A stretch of DNA of 64,000 bases from JAWLEV01 sp046538105 (lineage in GTDB: Bacteria > Chloroflexota > Anaerolineae > UBA1429), in NCBI GenBank assembly GCA_046538105.1, contig JBKHJO010000006.1:15409-79408 (forward strand). Direction: 5' to 3'. The notes beneath the pieces were generated by a model, which was not told the DNA's origin, made no database searches, and was given only the letters and a program-made list of their open reading frames with translations. Shown piece by piece: positions 1 to 8,018 of this stretch. Both the position numbers and the translations under genes were made by a program. The first letter of the stretch is position 1. Every line of letters begins with the position of its first letter.

Positions 1-257
1 CGCAGAGATACGATATTGCAGGCCGGGCTTGCCGTATCCTGTCCAAAGATCTGCACATGCCCTTCCTCTTGAGGGCACAACAGGCCATTCAAGAAACTGA
101 CCAGGGTGGATTTTCCGGATCCGCTCTCCCCGATCAGGGCGGCGAATTCCCCCTGGCGCAGGGTGAGATTGGCATTCTGCAGGCCCATGGCGGCAAGGGG
201 CGTGCCGGCCATATAGGTATGGGAAAGTTCCCGCATAGAGACGATGACGTCATTCAT
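1..257 (-). CDS. ecfA2: ECF transporter ATPase, second subunit (5' part only)
   Basis: Reading leftward from the ATG at 257, the frame stays open to the window edge and encodes the N-terminal 85 residues of an ABC ATPase. It begins MNDVIVSMRELSHTY and has a Walker A motif GESGSGKST around residue 43. Its ATG overlaps the stop codon of the preceding EcfA gene (ATGA), so the two are very likely translationally coupled. Known biology: energy-coupling-factor transporters use two related ATPases with EcfT and a substrate-specific S protein to import vitamins or metals. The second-ATPase role is inferred from order. The vitamin transported cannot be told because ecfT and any S gene lie outside the window. 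Confidence 0.8.
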   Translation of the reverse strand, partial: MNDVIVSMRELSHTYMAGTPLAAMGLQNANLTLRQGEFAALIGESGSGKSTLVSFLNGLLCPQEEGHVQIFGQDTASPACNIVSL

Positions 258-1114
258 GTTTCGATTTGCACCCGTTCAATCAGGGCTTCTATGAGGTCGT
301 TTTCTGTCAGAATGGCCTTTCCGGGCAGGTAAAGCCCGCGCTGCTGCAGTTCCCGTGCTATGGCAGCGCTGACGGGCAAATCCAGACCCAGTTCGTCAAA
401 GATCTTCTGATCCGCGAAAACGCTCTGTGGGCTGCCCTCCAGGGCCACACGTCCCCTGTCCAGCACGACGACGCGGTCTGCCAGGACGGCCTCGTCCATG
501 GAGTGGGTAATGAGTATGAGGGTCAGTCCCCGGTCGTGTAGATCATCCAGCAGGGCCAGCACATTGCGCCGTGCGATGGGGTCCAGCATGGCCGTGGACT
601 CGTCCAGGATCAGGCATTGTGGTTCCATGGCCAGCATGCTGGCTATGGCCAGCCGAGATTTTTGGCCGGCGGACAGATCGTGGGGGTTGCGGCCCTCCAG
701 CCCCTGCAGGCCCACGTCTCGCAGGGCGCGGGCGATCCGTCGATGCAGTTCCTGTGTGGGAACGCCCAAATTCTCGGGGCCAAAGGCCACTTCCTCCCGC
801 ACGGTGGTGGCCACGAATTGGTTCTCGGGGTGTTGAAAGACGATGCCTACCGTGGCTCGGATCTCCAATAGGGCCCTTTCCGAGCCATGGCGCGTATTTT
901 GTCCCCCGACCCACACGTCCCCTTTGGTGGGGACCAGCAGACCATTGAGGCACTTGGCAAGGGTCGATTTGCCGGAGCCGTTGTGTCCGACGATGGCCAC
1001 AAAGTCACCCGCGTTAACGTAGAGATCGATGCCGCGCAGCGCCTCTACGGCCCGAGTCCCCTCGTCGTATGTATAGTGTACGTTGCTGGCCTGTATAAGT
1101 TGCCGCGATGTCAT
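254..1114 (-). CDS. ecfA1: Energy-coupling factor transporter ATP-binding protein EcfA
   Basis: This 286-residue ABC ATPase powers an ECF-type vitamin or metal importer at the inner face of the membrane. Visible motifs are Walker A GHNGSGKST (residues 43-51), the Q-loop FQHPENQ (93-99) typical of EcfA proteins, the signature LSAGQ (147-151, a variant of LSGGQ), Walker B LILDE (168-172) and the H-loop near 204 (ITHSMDEA). Full length for the family. The ATG at 1114 is preceded by GTGGAG. It overlaps the downstream ATPase gene by four bases, so both form one leftward operon. Expression is probably controlled by the terminator-like hairpin just upstream. Subunit naming A1 versus A2 is by order only. 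Confidence 0.9.
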   Translation of the reverse strand: MTSRQLIQASNVHYTYDEGTRAVEALRGIDLYVNAGDFVAIVGHNGSGKSTLAKCLNGLLVPTKGDVWVGGQNTRHGSERALLEIRATVGIVFQHPENQFVATTVREEVAFGPENLGVPTQELHRRIARALRDVGLQGLEGRNPHDLSAGQKSRLAIASMLAMEPQCLILDESTAMLDPIARRNVLALLDDLHDRGLTLILITHSMDEAVLADRVVVLDRGRVALEGSPQSVFADQKIFDELGLDLPVSAAIARELQQRGLYLPGKAILTENDLIEALIERVQIET

Positions 1115-1270
1115 ATGCGCTCCACAAAAGAAAATGGCCCTGCGTCACAGAGACGGCAAGGCCATACGGAAGTCGGATAAGAATGTTCTTCCGTCGTCTC
1201 GGTCAGACGCTGATCCAAGCGACGATTTGTCAAGGAATAATGGCTCGGTGCCTCAATAGGGTCACCTGCG
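1115..1270 (-). promoter_or_regulatory. Structured 5' leader of the ecfA operon (candidate riboswitch)
   Basis: Between the likely transcription start (about 1270) and the ATG at 1114 are three hairpins. The first is long and nearly perfect (1224-1192: CGTCG-CTTGG-TCAG stems closing on a 3-base loop). The second pairs ACGGAAG with CTTCCGT (1194-1188 with 1172-1166). The third is the terminator at 1165-1134. The first two share bases 1192-1194, so they exclude each other in part. I did not find TPP, FMN, cobalamin, preQ1 or T-box core motifs, so the ligand class is unknown. ECF operons are commonly under vitamin riboswitches; that part is inference here. Confidence 0.5.
1126..1165 (-). terminator. 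Attenuator-like intrinsic terminator in the ecfA leader
   Basis: On the minus strand ATGGCC (1165-1160) pairs with GGCCAT (1139-1134), with an inner CGTC/GACG stem, and the hairpin is followed directly by TTTTCTTTT. It ends only about 10 bases before the ecfA start codon and touches its ribosome binding site. No gene lies upstream on this strand, so it fits a regulatory (conditional) terminator better than a gene-end terminator. Confidence 0.6.
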
Positions 1271-1276
1271 ATCCCC

Positions 1277-1304
1277 ATTATAGGACGATATGAGCGGAGA
1301 TCAA
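1277..1304 (-). promoter_or_regulatory. Promoter for the ecfA leader
   Basis: On the minus strand TTGATC (1304-1299) and TATAAT (1282-1277) are separated by 16 bases. Transcription would start near 1270 and run through the hairpins of the ecfA leader. Confidence 0.6.
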
Positions 1305-1345
1305 AATGCACCATACATAGGATTCTTGGGGTTCGAGGGTGCCAG

Positions 1346-1374
1346 TTCGCCGTGACGACACGATGTGCTATAGT
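1346..1374 (+). promoter_or_regulatory. Possible promoter for the zinc alcohol dehydrogenase
   Basis: TATAGT at 1369-1374 is preceded, after 17 bases, by the weak -35 TTCGCC. It sits 65 bases before the dehydrogenase ATG and is divergent from the ecfA promoter. The -35 match is poor. Confidence 0.35.
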
Positions 1375-1438
1375 AGCCGTGCACAGGCTATCACGGCATT
1401 CATCACAGTGGCAGGGAATAATATAACGGGAGGATGAC

Positions 1439-2446
1439 ATGAGAGCAGCCGTCTTTTATGGGGCAAGGGATCTGCGCATCGAGGAGAGGGAAGGTCCTCG
1501 GGCGGGAGAGGGGGAGGTGGTCGTGGAGGTACTGGCCTGTGGCATCTGTGGCACGGATCGTCACATCTATCATGGGCAATTTGCCGCCAAGCCACCCGTC
1601 GTGCCAGGACATGAATATACAGGGCGTATCGTGGAGGTGGGGAAAGGGGTGAGCGGTCTTGCCGTGGACGATCACGTGGCCATCGATCCCAATATTCACT
1701 GTGGCGCGTGCCGCTTCTGCCGACGTGGAGATATACATCTGTGTGAGAACCTGTCTGCTCTGGGGGTGGATATGGACGGCGGATTCGCCGAACTGGCGGT
1801 CGCCCCGTCCCGGCAGTGCTATCTGCTTCCTGACTCGGTTTCGCCGTTGGAGGGGGCTTTGGCAGAGCCTCTGGCCTGTTGCGTGCACGGCATCGATCTG
1901 GCAGAGGTCGGGGTGGGAGATAGGGTCGCCGTCATCGGGGGTGGGCTGATAGGGCAGATGCTGGCCCAATTGGCGCGCCTGCGCGGGGCCGGCTATCTTG
2001 TACTGAGCGATCCTATTGTGGCTCGCCGTGAGATGGCTCTGTCCCTGGGCGTGGATGCGGTGATAGATCCCACGTCGTCCAACGCCCTTCAGGAGACACC
2101 TCTTGGGGAGGGGGCGGATGTGGTCATCGAGGCCGTGGGATCGGCGCAGACGGCGGTCCAGGCCATCGAGTGGGCTGCCCCGGGGGGTACCATTGTCTGG
2201 TTCGGCGTGGCCCCGCCGGGTGACACGGTAGACGTGGAGCCCAATCTTGTCTTCCGCAAGGAGCTTACGATAAGAGGATCCCTGGTCAACCCGCACACCC
2301 ACGGACGCGCCCTCGCCCTGTTGGCCTCGGAGCAGGTGGACGTGGCCCCTCTCATCACGCGGACTATTGGCCTGGACGCCCTTTTACAGGTTCTCTCGCA
2401 GGGTCCTGACGAGGAGATAAAGACTGTGGTGACGCCTACGCGGTAG
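1439..2446 (+). CDS. Zinc-dependent medium-chain alcohol/polyol dehydrogenase
   Basis: A 335-residue MDR-family dehydrogenase that probably oxidises a polyol, sugar alcohol or amino-alcohol with NAD(P). The catalytic zinc site is visible as C37 (GICGTD) with H58-E59 (PGHEY). The structural zinc loop has four cysteines at 88, 91, 94 and 102 (CGACRFCRRGDIHLC). The Rossmann motif GGGLIG follows at about 167-172. Length and order match the sorbitol/threonine/galactitol-phosphate dehydrogenase group, but the substrate cannot be read from sequence. GGGAGG lies five bases before the ATG. It stands alone, divergent from the ecfA operon. Confidence 0.85.
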   Translation: MRAAVFYGARDLRIEEREGPRAGEGEVVVEVLACGICGTDRHIYHGQFAAKPPVVPGHEYTGRIVEVGKGVSGLAVDDHVAIDPNIHCGACRFCRRGDIHLCENLSALGVDMDGGFAELAVAPSRQCYLLPDSVSPLEGALAEPLACCVHGIDLAEVGVGDRVAVIGGGLIGQMLAQLARLRGAGYLVLSDPIVARREMALSLGVDAVIDPTSSNALQETPLGEGADVVIEAVGSAQTAVQAIEWAAPGGTIVWFGVAPPGDTVDVEPNLVFRKELTIRGSLVNPHTHGRALALLASEQVDVAPLITRTIGLDALLQVLSQGPDEEIKTVVTPTR

Positions 2447-2540
2447 GTTGGATAAGGAACATCTCTGCGGGGGAAGGCCCTAGTCAACACCTCCTGCTCA
2501 CGGTGGTGCGTCAACTGCCCCCACCAGTAGCAACTCGAAC

Positions 2541-2831
2541 CTAGGAGAAAAAGCGCTCGTAATCGTTGTGATCACCAATCCAGAACCACGTTACCGTATC
2601 GCCCTCCCAAAGAGCGATGGCACGATAGCCTCGGCTCATCCTTACAGACCAAATGTTCTCCTTGCGGTTGATGCACTTGAATCGCAGAGAAGGGTGAAAA
2701 GGATTATTCATCATCAGGTAACGGTAAAGATCCATCTTGGACCCGCTGTATCCGTGGTACTGTACAGTGTGGGGAAGGGCCCTCTTTTCTGGGGCGCAAG
2801 GTACCAGGCGGATATGCGTGCCCCGTCCCAT
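2541..2831 (-). CDS. Orphan RelE/ParE-like toxin-fold ORF, possibly decayed
   Basis: The C-terminal half of this 96-residue ORF matches the RelE/ParE-type mRNA-interferase-like family: NPFHPSLRFK, then IWSVRMSRGYRAIA, then WFWIGDHNDYERF. An upstream RALP..VQ piece also fits the family. The first 17 residues (rich in Pro, Cys and Arg) do not look like the usual TT..F...Y start, and the spacer after RALP is about six residues longer than usual. No antitoxin gene is recognisable on either side, and no good ribosome binding site is seen. I read it as an orphan or a remnant with a changed N-terminus. Family assignment is moderate; activity is unknown. Confidence 0.5.
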   Translation of the reverse strand: MGRGTHIRLVPCAPEKRALPHTVQYHGYSGSKMDLYRYLMMNNPFHPSLRFKCINRKENIWSVRMSRGYRAIALWEGDTVTWFWIGDHNDYERFFS

Positions 2832-2965
2832 CCGTCGTATTGAGTCTCGTAGACTTGCCGATGACGGGATAGTCCACCTTCTGGAAATCGGCTTCCAGTT
2901 CTCCTGACGAATTTGCCGGGCAAGGGTGATTCAAGGTTGAAGAGTTGTCGGGCGGCGTGGGATAC

Positions 2966-2993
2966 TTGACGGGCTGTGGCGCTAAACTAGAAT
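2966..2993 (+). promoter_or_regulatory. Promoter for the NUDIX hydrolase
   Basis: TTGACG (2966-2971), 16 bases, TAGAAT (2988-2993). It lies 36 bases before the NUDIX start codon, which would give a very short untranslated leader. Confidence 0.5.
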
Positions 2994-3028
2994 AGACACT
3001 CTGCTTTGCGACTATATATTCTGAAAGT

Positions 3029-3682
3029 ATGTGTGAGAGATTGACCATCCAGACCGTCATGCGCGCTTTGCAGCCACCCTTGCCGGGATTGAGGGCGCAG
3101 TTGCCCATGGCTCCCGATCCGCGGGTATTGCCGGGAGATGGCTGTGAGGGAGATCCCCGTGAGGGGGCGGTGCTCCTTCTCCTCTATCCTCGAGAGGGAC
3201 GGCTTTTTCTCCTTTTGACCCGTCGCAGTACATACGTTTTCCACCATAAAGGACAGATATCTCTCCCCGGCGGAGCGAGGGAGCCCGGCGATACTTCGTT
3301 GTGGCAGACGGCCCTGCGAGAGGCCGCCGAAGAGGTGGCCGTCGCGCCAGAAGAGGTTCGCTATGTGGGTATACTCAGTCCCCTCTTTATAGCGGCGAGC
3401 CGTTTCGAGGTGCACCCCTTTATCGGGTATGTGCCTGTGCGGCCGGATTTCGCTCCCAACGACTATGAGGTGGCGGCATTGATAGAGATGCCTCTGTGCA
3501 GGCTTCTAGCAGAGGATGCCAAGGATGAAGATGTATGGGTTCGACAGGGGATCGAGAGGCGTGTGCCCCTGTATCTCTATGGTGAGCATATCATCTGGGG
3601 GGCGACGGCCATGATACTCTGCGAACTGGAGACCGTTTTGCGCGCCGAGGTCGACACGTGCTCTTTCCTTTCCCCCTCTTAG
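3029..3682 (+). CDS. NUDIX hydrolase, CoA pyrophosphatase type
   Basis: A 217-residue NUDIX protein, most like the NudL/YeaB group that cleaves coenzyme A or related pyrophosphates. The group's leader HHKGQISLPGG (residues 72-82) is followed by the NUDIX helix with ALREAAEEV (96-104), which carries the metal-binding Glu pair. The C-terminal part (FEVHPFIGYVP and onward) also fits the family. Start chosen at the ATG at 3029; the ribosome binding site is weak, and a second ATG at 3059 is possible. Its stop codon overlaps the end of the converging substrate-binding-protein pseudogene by four bases. Confidence 0.85.
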   Translation: MCERLTIQTVMRALQPPLPGLRAQLPMAPDPRVLPGDGCEGDPREGAVLLLLYPREGRLFLLLTRRSTYVFHHKGQISLPGGAREPGDTSLWQTALREAAEEVAVAPEEVRYVGILSPLFIAASRFEVHPFIGYVPVRPDFAPNDYEVAALIEMPLCRLLAEDAKDEDVWVRQGIERRVPLYLYGEHIIWGATAMILCELETVLRAEVDTCSFLSPS

Positions 3683-4333
3683 CCCCTCTTTGAGAATGCT
3701 AGGGCTGGGGACGGATCTGGACGAAGTCCCCCGTCCTGTATCTGAAAGATATGGATGCGCTGCTCTGTCAGGTCGCCGTATAGATCATAGTCCACAGTTC
3801 CGATGAGGGTTGAGAGCGGGACCTCTTTCAGTGTCTTGCTGATGGAAGCGGCGTCCAGGCTCTTGGCCCGCTCTGCTCCCTCGGCCATGACCATCAGGGC
3901 ACTGTGGCCGGCGATACTGTACGTGCCCGGATTGCGCGCCTCCAGATCCTGGTAGGCCTGCCACCAACTCTCATCTGTTACGGCCTTTGGATCGGGCGTG
4001 ATGCCGCTGACATAGGTACCCTCCGCCCATTGGCCGGCCCCATCGATAAAGGCATAGAGAAAACAGCCGTCGCTGGCCATAAAGGGGACCCTCGATTCCC
4101 GCCTCGCGCATCTCTGGCAGGAGCACATATCCCTCTGTCTCGTATCCGACCAGGAAAACGGCGTCGGGATGGGCCTCCTCAATGTGCGGCACGAGGGGGC
4201 AGGCGATGCGTACAGAGAGGGGTTCTGCTCTGTGCAGAGATAGGTCGTCCCTTTCGCGTAGCAGGTAGGAGGTCCCTATAATTGCCAAGGCGATGACGAG
4301 AAGCGTGATGAACACGAGACGTGTTTTGGTCAT
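3679..4333 (-). pseudogene. Decayed branched-chain amino-acid ABC transporter binding protein (LivJ/K-like)
   Basis: The frame starting at ATG 4333 has a good ribosome binding site and an N-terminal membrane/signal segment (TRLVFITLLVIALAIIG). It then jumps to mid-protein sequence (HPDAVFLVGYETEGYVLLPEMREAGI). Close to 4085 the reading continues in another frame (MASDGCFLYAFIDGAGQWAEGT, to ALAFSKRG at 3682), with C-terminal features of the type-1 periplasmic-binding family such as IAGHSALMVMAEG. Together the pieces cover only about 220 of the usual 380 or so residues. So there is both a large internal deletion and a frameshift. No permease or ATPase genes are nearby. The gene is non-functional unless the sequence is wrong. 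Confidence 0.75.
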
Positions 4334-4425
4334 GAGCGTTCCTCATTCACGATTGCTCGGTCCCAAAGCATTCCTCCTCGCCCTTGATGCCTCCATTCTA
4401 CATGAAAAGGTGTCACTACGCTGGC

Positions 4426-6126
4426 TCAAGAACTCTTGCGTATAGCCCGCACGATCAGTTGCAGGGACGTTCTCCCCCGATAGGTGTTCAGAGAGGGAGT
4501 GTACACGATGTCCACCTTGTCGCCTTGACTGAGCGTCTTGGCCAGATGGCCCTGGCGAAAGGCGATGGCGGACAGGGAATGGGATCCGTCTCCCACGGTC
4601 AGGCGCAGGTGCCTGTTCCCACTGCCTACGGGTCGTAGAGAAAGCAAGTCCAGTTTGATCGAGGCCAGCGAGGGCGGCGGATTGCCCTCTCCAGAGGGAG
4701 CCATTTTGCTCAAAAGGTGAGGCGTGTTCTCATCGAGGTCCGTGATGGGTACGATGGCGTCCACACGGATGCGGCGCTGAAGCGTTTCTTTTTCTATATG
4801 TTCCGTGCAGTAGCGGCCCACGCGTTCCCGAAACGCGGGGAGATTCTCCGTGGCCAGGGAGAATCCCGCCGCCGCGGCGTGCCCACCATGGCGGGAGAGG
4901 AGGTCGGCGCAATGATCCAGGGCATGTGTGATGTGAAATCCCTCAATGCTGCGCGCCGAGCCCCGGGCAATCGCTTTTCCCGTGCGCATTACCAGGGAAG
5001 GCCGATAGAAAGCCTCTGTAAGCCGGCTGGCGATCAAGCCCACGATCCCCTCGTGAAAGGATGGGTCATCGACGATGAGAGCCGAACCCTCCTCACGGCC
5101 GTGTAGCAGTTCCTGTGCATGCCGGGATTGCCGATCCAGCAGTTGCTGCCGTTCCTGATTGATCCGATGGAGTTGGTCGGCCAATTCCTCCGCTTCTTTT
5201 TCCGATTGGGTCATGAGCAGCCGATAGGCCAATTGAGCATGTTCGAGACGTCCGGCAGCGTTGATTCTTGGTCCCAGGCGGAAGCCTATGGCCTCCCCAT
5301 CCACCTGCTTGGGGTCCACGTCTGCCTTTTCCATCAATTTTAACAGTCCCAGACGGGGTGATTCTTGCATATGCCGCAAACCCCAATAGGCGAGGGAGCG
5401 GTTCTCGCCCCTGAGGGGAACGATGTCGGCCACGGTGCCCAGGGCTACCAGATCGAGGAATCGTTCGGGGTCAAAGCTGGGCAGGCCACGCACCTGTTGA
5501 GCCTCTGCCAGGGCCCGGACCAACTGGTAGGCCACGCCCACCCCTGCCAGGGCTTTGAAGTCATAGTAACAGTCCGGACGTTTGGGGTCCAACACCGCGA
5601 CGGCTGGAGGGATCTCTTGGGGCACCGAATGATGGTCCGTGATGATCATGTCCAGACCCAGCCCAGCGGCGTGGGCTACCTCTTCTGCCGAGCGGATGCC
5701 GCAATCGACGGTGACTACCAGGTTGGTACCTTCTCGGCGCAGCTTTTCAAGGGCGGCGTTGTTCAGTCCGTAGGCTTCGGAGAAGCGATCGGGGATATAG
5801 GCCTTGGTCTCCCCTCCCAGACCTCTCAGGGCGGAGACCAGAAGCGCGGTGGCGCTTACGCCATCCACGTCATAGTCCCCATAGATGACGATCTTTTCAC
5901 CTGTTTCTAGGGCCTGCTGCAGGCGTGCCACAGCTTCGTTCATGCCCGTCATCTGAAAGGGGTTGGCGAGCGTCTTGGGCACATTCAGGAATGCGTCCAC
6001 CTTGCTCGGTGTATCTAATCCTCGCGCATAGAGTACCTGGGCGAGCAGGGGATCCAGGTTGGAGAAACGGCGGATGAATTGAGGTGGGCATTTGCGTTTG
6101 AGCGTCCACAGTTGCGGAACCGACAT
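4426..6126 (-). CDS. recJ: Single-stranded-DNA-specific exonuclease RecJ
   Basis: A 566-residue 5'-3' single-strand exonuclease used in recombination and mismatch repair in the cytoplasm. The DHH phosphoesterase motifs are present: DYDVDG (84-89), D141 in TVDCG, and TDHHS (163-167), plus GVGVAYQLV and NAAGRLEHA. The DHHA1 motif GGHAAAAGF and a C-terminal OB-fold region follow. Length is normal. The ATG at 6126 has GAGGGAAG upstream. It is divergent from fmt. Confidence 0.95.
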   Translation of the reverse strand: MSVPQLWTLKRKCPPQFIRRFSNLDPLLAQVLYARGLDTPSKVDAFLNVPKTLANPFQMTGMNEAVARLQQALETGEKIVIYGDYDVDGVSATALLVSALRGLGGETKAYIPDRFSEAYGLNNAALEKLRREGTNLVVTVDCGIRSAEEVAHAAGLGLDMIITDHHSVPQEIPPAVAVLDPKRPDCYYDFKALAGVGVAYQLVRALAEAQQVRGLPSFDPERFLDLVALGTVADIVPLRGENRSLAYWGLRHMQESPRLGLLKLMEKADVDPKQVDGEAIGFRLGPRINAAGRLEHAQLAYRLLMTQSEKEAEELADQLHRINQERQQLLDRQSRHAQELLHGREEGSALIVDDPSFHEGIVGLIASRLTEAFYRPSLVMRTGKAIARGSARSIEGFHITHALDHCADLLSRHGGHAAAAGFSLATENLPAFRERVGRYCTEHIEKETLQRRIRVDAIVPITDLDENTPHLLSKMAPSGEGNPPPSLASIKLDLLSLRPVGSGNRHLRLTVGDGSHSLSAIAFRQGHLAKTLSQGDKVDIVYTPSLNTYRGRTSLQLIVRAIRKSS

Positions 6127-6245
6127 TTACTTCCCTCTTTTGCTCTTTGTGTATGGGTGTCACGATGAAGGGAGTGTTTGCAGCATCGCCACCATTATAC
6201 GGCAAGGGGCGTTTTGGTCAAGCCTCGTGGCGCCGGATGCTCATC

Positions 6246-6274
6246 TTGCGACTGTGGGCTGGCCATGCTACAAT
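6246..6274 (+). promoter_or_regulatory. Promoter for fmt-lipB
   Basis: TTGCGA (6246-6251), 17 bases, TACAAT (6269-6274), 32 bases before the fmt ATG at 6306. Confidence 0.55.
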
Positions 6275-6305
6275 GCGGACGATATCTTATCATAAAAGGG
6301 GGACA

Positions 6306-7253
6306 ATGGTGGCAAAGGTCGTCTTTTTGGGTACGCCACGTTTTGGTGTTCCGGTATTGGAGGCTTTGGTGGAATACCACGAGGTGGTCGGCGTGGTCAC
6401 ACAGCCGGATCGCGTGTCTGGACGCGGGCGGCGCCGACATGCCCCTCCGATAAAGCGGGTGGCCCAGGCGTACAATCTGCAGATTCTCCAGCCGGCCGAC
6501 CTGCGCCGTGATGAGGAGACGGTGCAGGCGCTGCGCGAGATGCGCGCCGACGTGTTCGTCATCGCTGCCTATGGCCAGATACTGCGTCCAGAGGTGTTGG
6601 AGATTCCTCCCCATGGATGCATAGGTGTCCACGCATCCCTGTTGCCCAAATATCGAGGGGCGGCTCCCATCGCCGCGGCCATCTTGCATGGCGAGGAGGA
6701 GACGGGGGTGACTCTGATGCTCACCGACGAGGGCATGGACACGGGGCCTATCATCGCCCAGCGAAGCATTCCCATCGCCCCCGACGATACCCGGCAGGCC
6801 CTCACCAACAAGCTTGCGCATCTGGGGGCAGAATTGCTTATCGAGACGTTGCCCGCCTGGCTGGATGGAGAGATCGAACCTCGTCCACAGGACGATGACG
6901 AGGCCACTATGGCCCCTCTCATTGACAAGTCGGATGGAGCCATCGATTGGGGGGAGACCGCGGCACAGATCGACCGCCAGATTCGAGCCTTTACGCCCTG
7001 GCCGGGCTCCTTTTGCACCTGCGAAGGGAGGAATTTCAAGATAATTCGCGCTCATCCTCTTTCCGACTGGCATGGGGAGGAGGAACCGGGTACCGTGGTG
7101 GAAGTGGAAGAGGGCATAGGCGTTGTCACCGGCAAGGGGTTGCTTATACTTGAGGAGGTTCAGTTGGCCGGCAGACGGGCCATGGAGATGGAGCAATTCT
7201 GTCGGGGGAGGCGCGATTTTGTGGAGAGCGTGCTCGAGTCTCCCGATGAATAG
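6306..7253 (+). CDS. fmt: Methionyl-tRNA formyltransferase
   Basis: This enzyme formylates initiator Met-tRNA using 10-formyltetrahydrofolate. The 315-residue protein has the N-terminal hydrolase/transferase Rossmann domain (KVVFLGTPRFGVPVLEAL), the folate-site signature VHASLLPKYRGAAPI and DEGMDTGPI with the catalytic Asp, then the C-terminal OB-like domain (FTPWPGSF). Odd point: the residue two places before the signature His, normally the catalytic Asn (INVH), reads Gly (IGVH) here. The ATG at 6306 was chosen over an in-frame upstream one at 6147 because AGGGGGAC lies directly in front of it and the family start MxxKVVFLGTP is met. It is followed 24 bases later by lipB. Confidence 0.92.
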   Translation: MVAKVVFLGTPRFGVPVLEALVEYHEVVGVVTQPDRVSGRGRRRHAPPIKRVAQAYNLQILQPADLRRDEETVQALREMRADVFVIAAYGQILRPEVLEIPPHGCIGVHASLLPKYRGAAPIAAAILHGEEETGVTLMLTDEGMDTGPIIAQRSIPIAPDDTRQALTNKLAHLGAELLIETLPAWLDGEIEPRPQDDDEATMAPLIDKSDGAIDWGETAAQIDRQIRAFTPWPGSFCTCEGRNFKIIRAHPLSDWHGEEEPGTVVEVEEGIGVVTGKGLLILEEVQLAGRRAMEMEQFCRGRRDFVESVLESPDE

Positions 7254-7277
7254 GCCGCCTTTTGGTGAGGGGAGATT

Positions 7278-8018
7278 GTGACAGATCGAGTGTGGCTGTT
7301 GGAATTGGGAACGGTGTCCTATGGGCCGGTGCATGCACTGCAGCGCAGGCTGGTGCGTTGGCGTCAGCAGGAGTTGATAGGGGATGTGCTGCTCCTGCTG
7401 GAGCACGAGCCCGTGATCACGTTGGGGCGGCGAGCCGATGAAAGCAATATCCTGGCCTCACGGGATGTGCTGCGGCGCGAGGGGATCGAGGTGCGACGTA
7501 TTGAGCGGGGCGGGGACGTGACCTATCATGGACCGGGGCAGCTCGTCGGCTATCCCATCATCGATATGCACAGATATGGTCTAGGTGCCAGTGATTATAT
7601 GCATCGCCTGGAGGCGGTAATCCGGGATGTCCTCGCAGGTTTTGGTCTGGAGACGCGATTGCGGGAAAAGATCATCGGCGTCTGGGTGGGGGAGAACAAG
7701 ATTGCCGCGTTGGGCGTGCGCATCAAGCGGGGTGTCACCTTTCACGGTTTTGCCCTAAACGTGGCGCCCAACATGGACCATTGGTCTCTCATCATCCCCT
7801 GTGGCATCACCGATGGGGGGGTGACCACTCTAGCGCGGGAACTGGATGAGGCACCGTCGATGGCTGAGGTGCGCCAGAGGGTGGTCGATCGCTTTGCTCA
7901 GCGTTTTGGAATGGAACTGGTGCCCACGACGCTGCAAGATCTCGAGCAGAGCGTATCGGGGGCCGAGTCATCTATGGAGTGCCCCCGAGGGAGGGGGGCA
8001 TCCCCTAGGAAGCCATAA
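7278..8018 (+). CDS. lipB: Octanoyl-[acyl-carrier-protein]-protein N-octanoyltransferase
   Basis: Transfers the octanoyl group from acyl carrier protein to lipoyl domains, the first step of endogenous lipoate synthesis. The 246-residue protein shows the family motifs in order: EHEPVITLGRRA, RRIERGGDVTYHGPGQLVGY, the Lys of KIAALGVRIKRG, and the catalytic Cys in IIPCGITDGGVT. The GTG start at 7278 is preceded by GAGGGGAG. It is in one operon with fmt. Its last 14 bases overlap the end of a PfkB-kinase remnant on the other strand. No lipA is in the window. Confidence 0.95.
   Translation: MTDRVWLLELGTVSYGPVHALQRRLVRWRQQELIGDVLLLLEHEPVITLGRRADESNILASRDVLRREGIEVRRIERGGDVTYHGPGQLVGYPIIDMHRYGLGASDYMHRLEAVIRDVLAGFGLETRLREKIIGVWVGENKIAALGVRIKRGVTFHGFALNVAPNMDHWSLIIPCGITDGGVTTLARELDEAPSMAEVRQRVVDRFAQRFGMELVPTTLQDLEQSVSGAESSMECPRGRGASPRKP

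Noticed and set aside
1403..2302. 299-residue minus-strand frame over the zinc alcohol dehydrogenase
   Set aside because: The plus-strand frame has all zinc-binding cysteines and a good start; the antisense has no recognisable domain.
6195..7406. 403-residue minus-strand frame across fmt and the start of lipB
   Set aside because: Both plus-strand genes are unmistakable; the antisense protein is rich in His, Gln and Leu as expected of a shadow.
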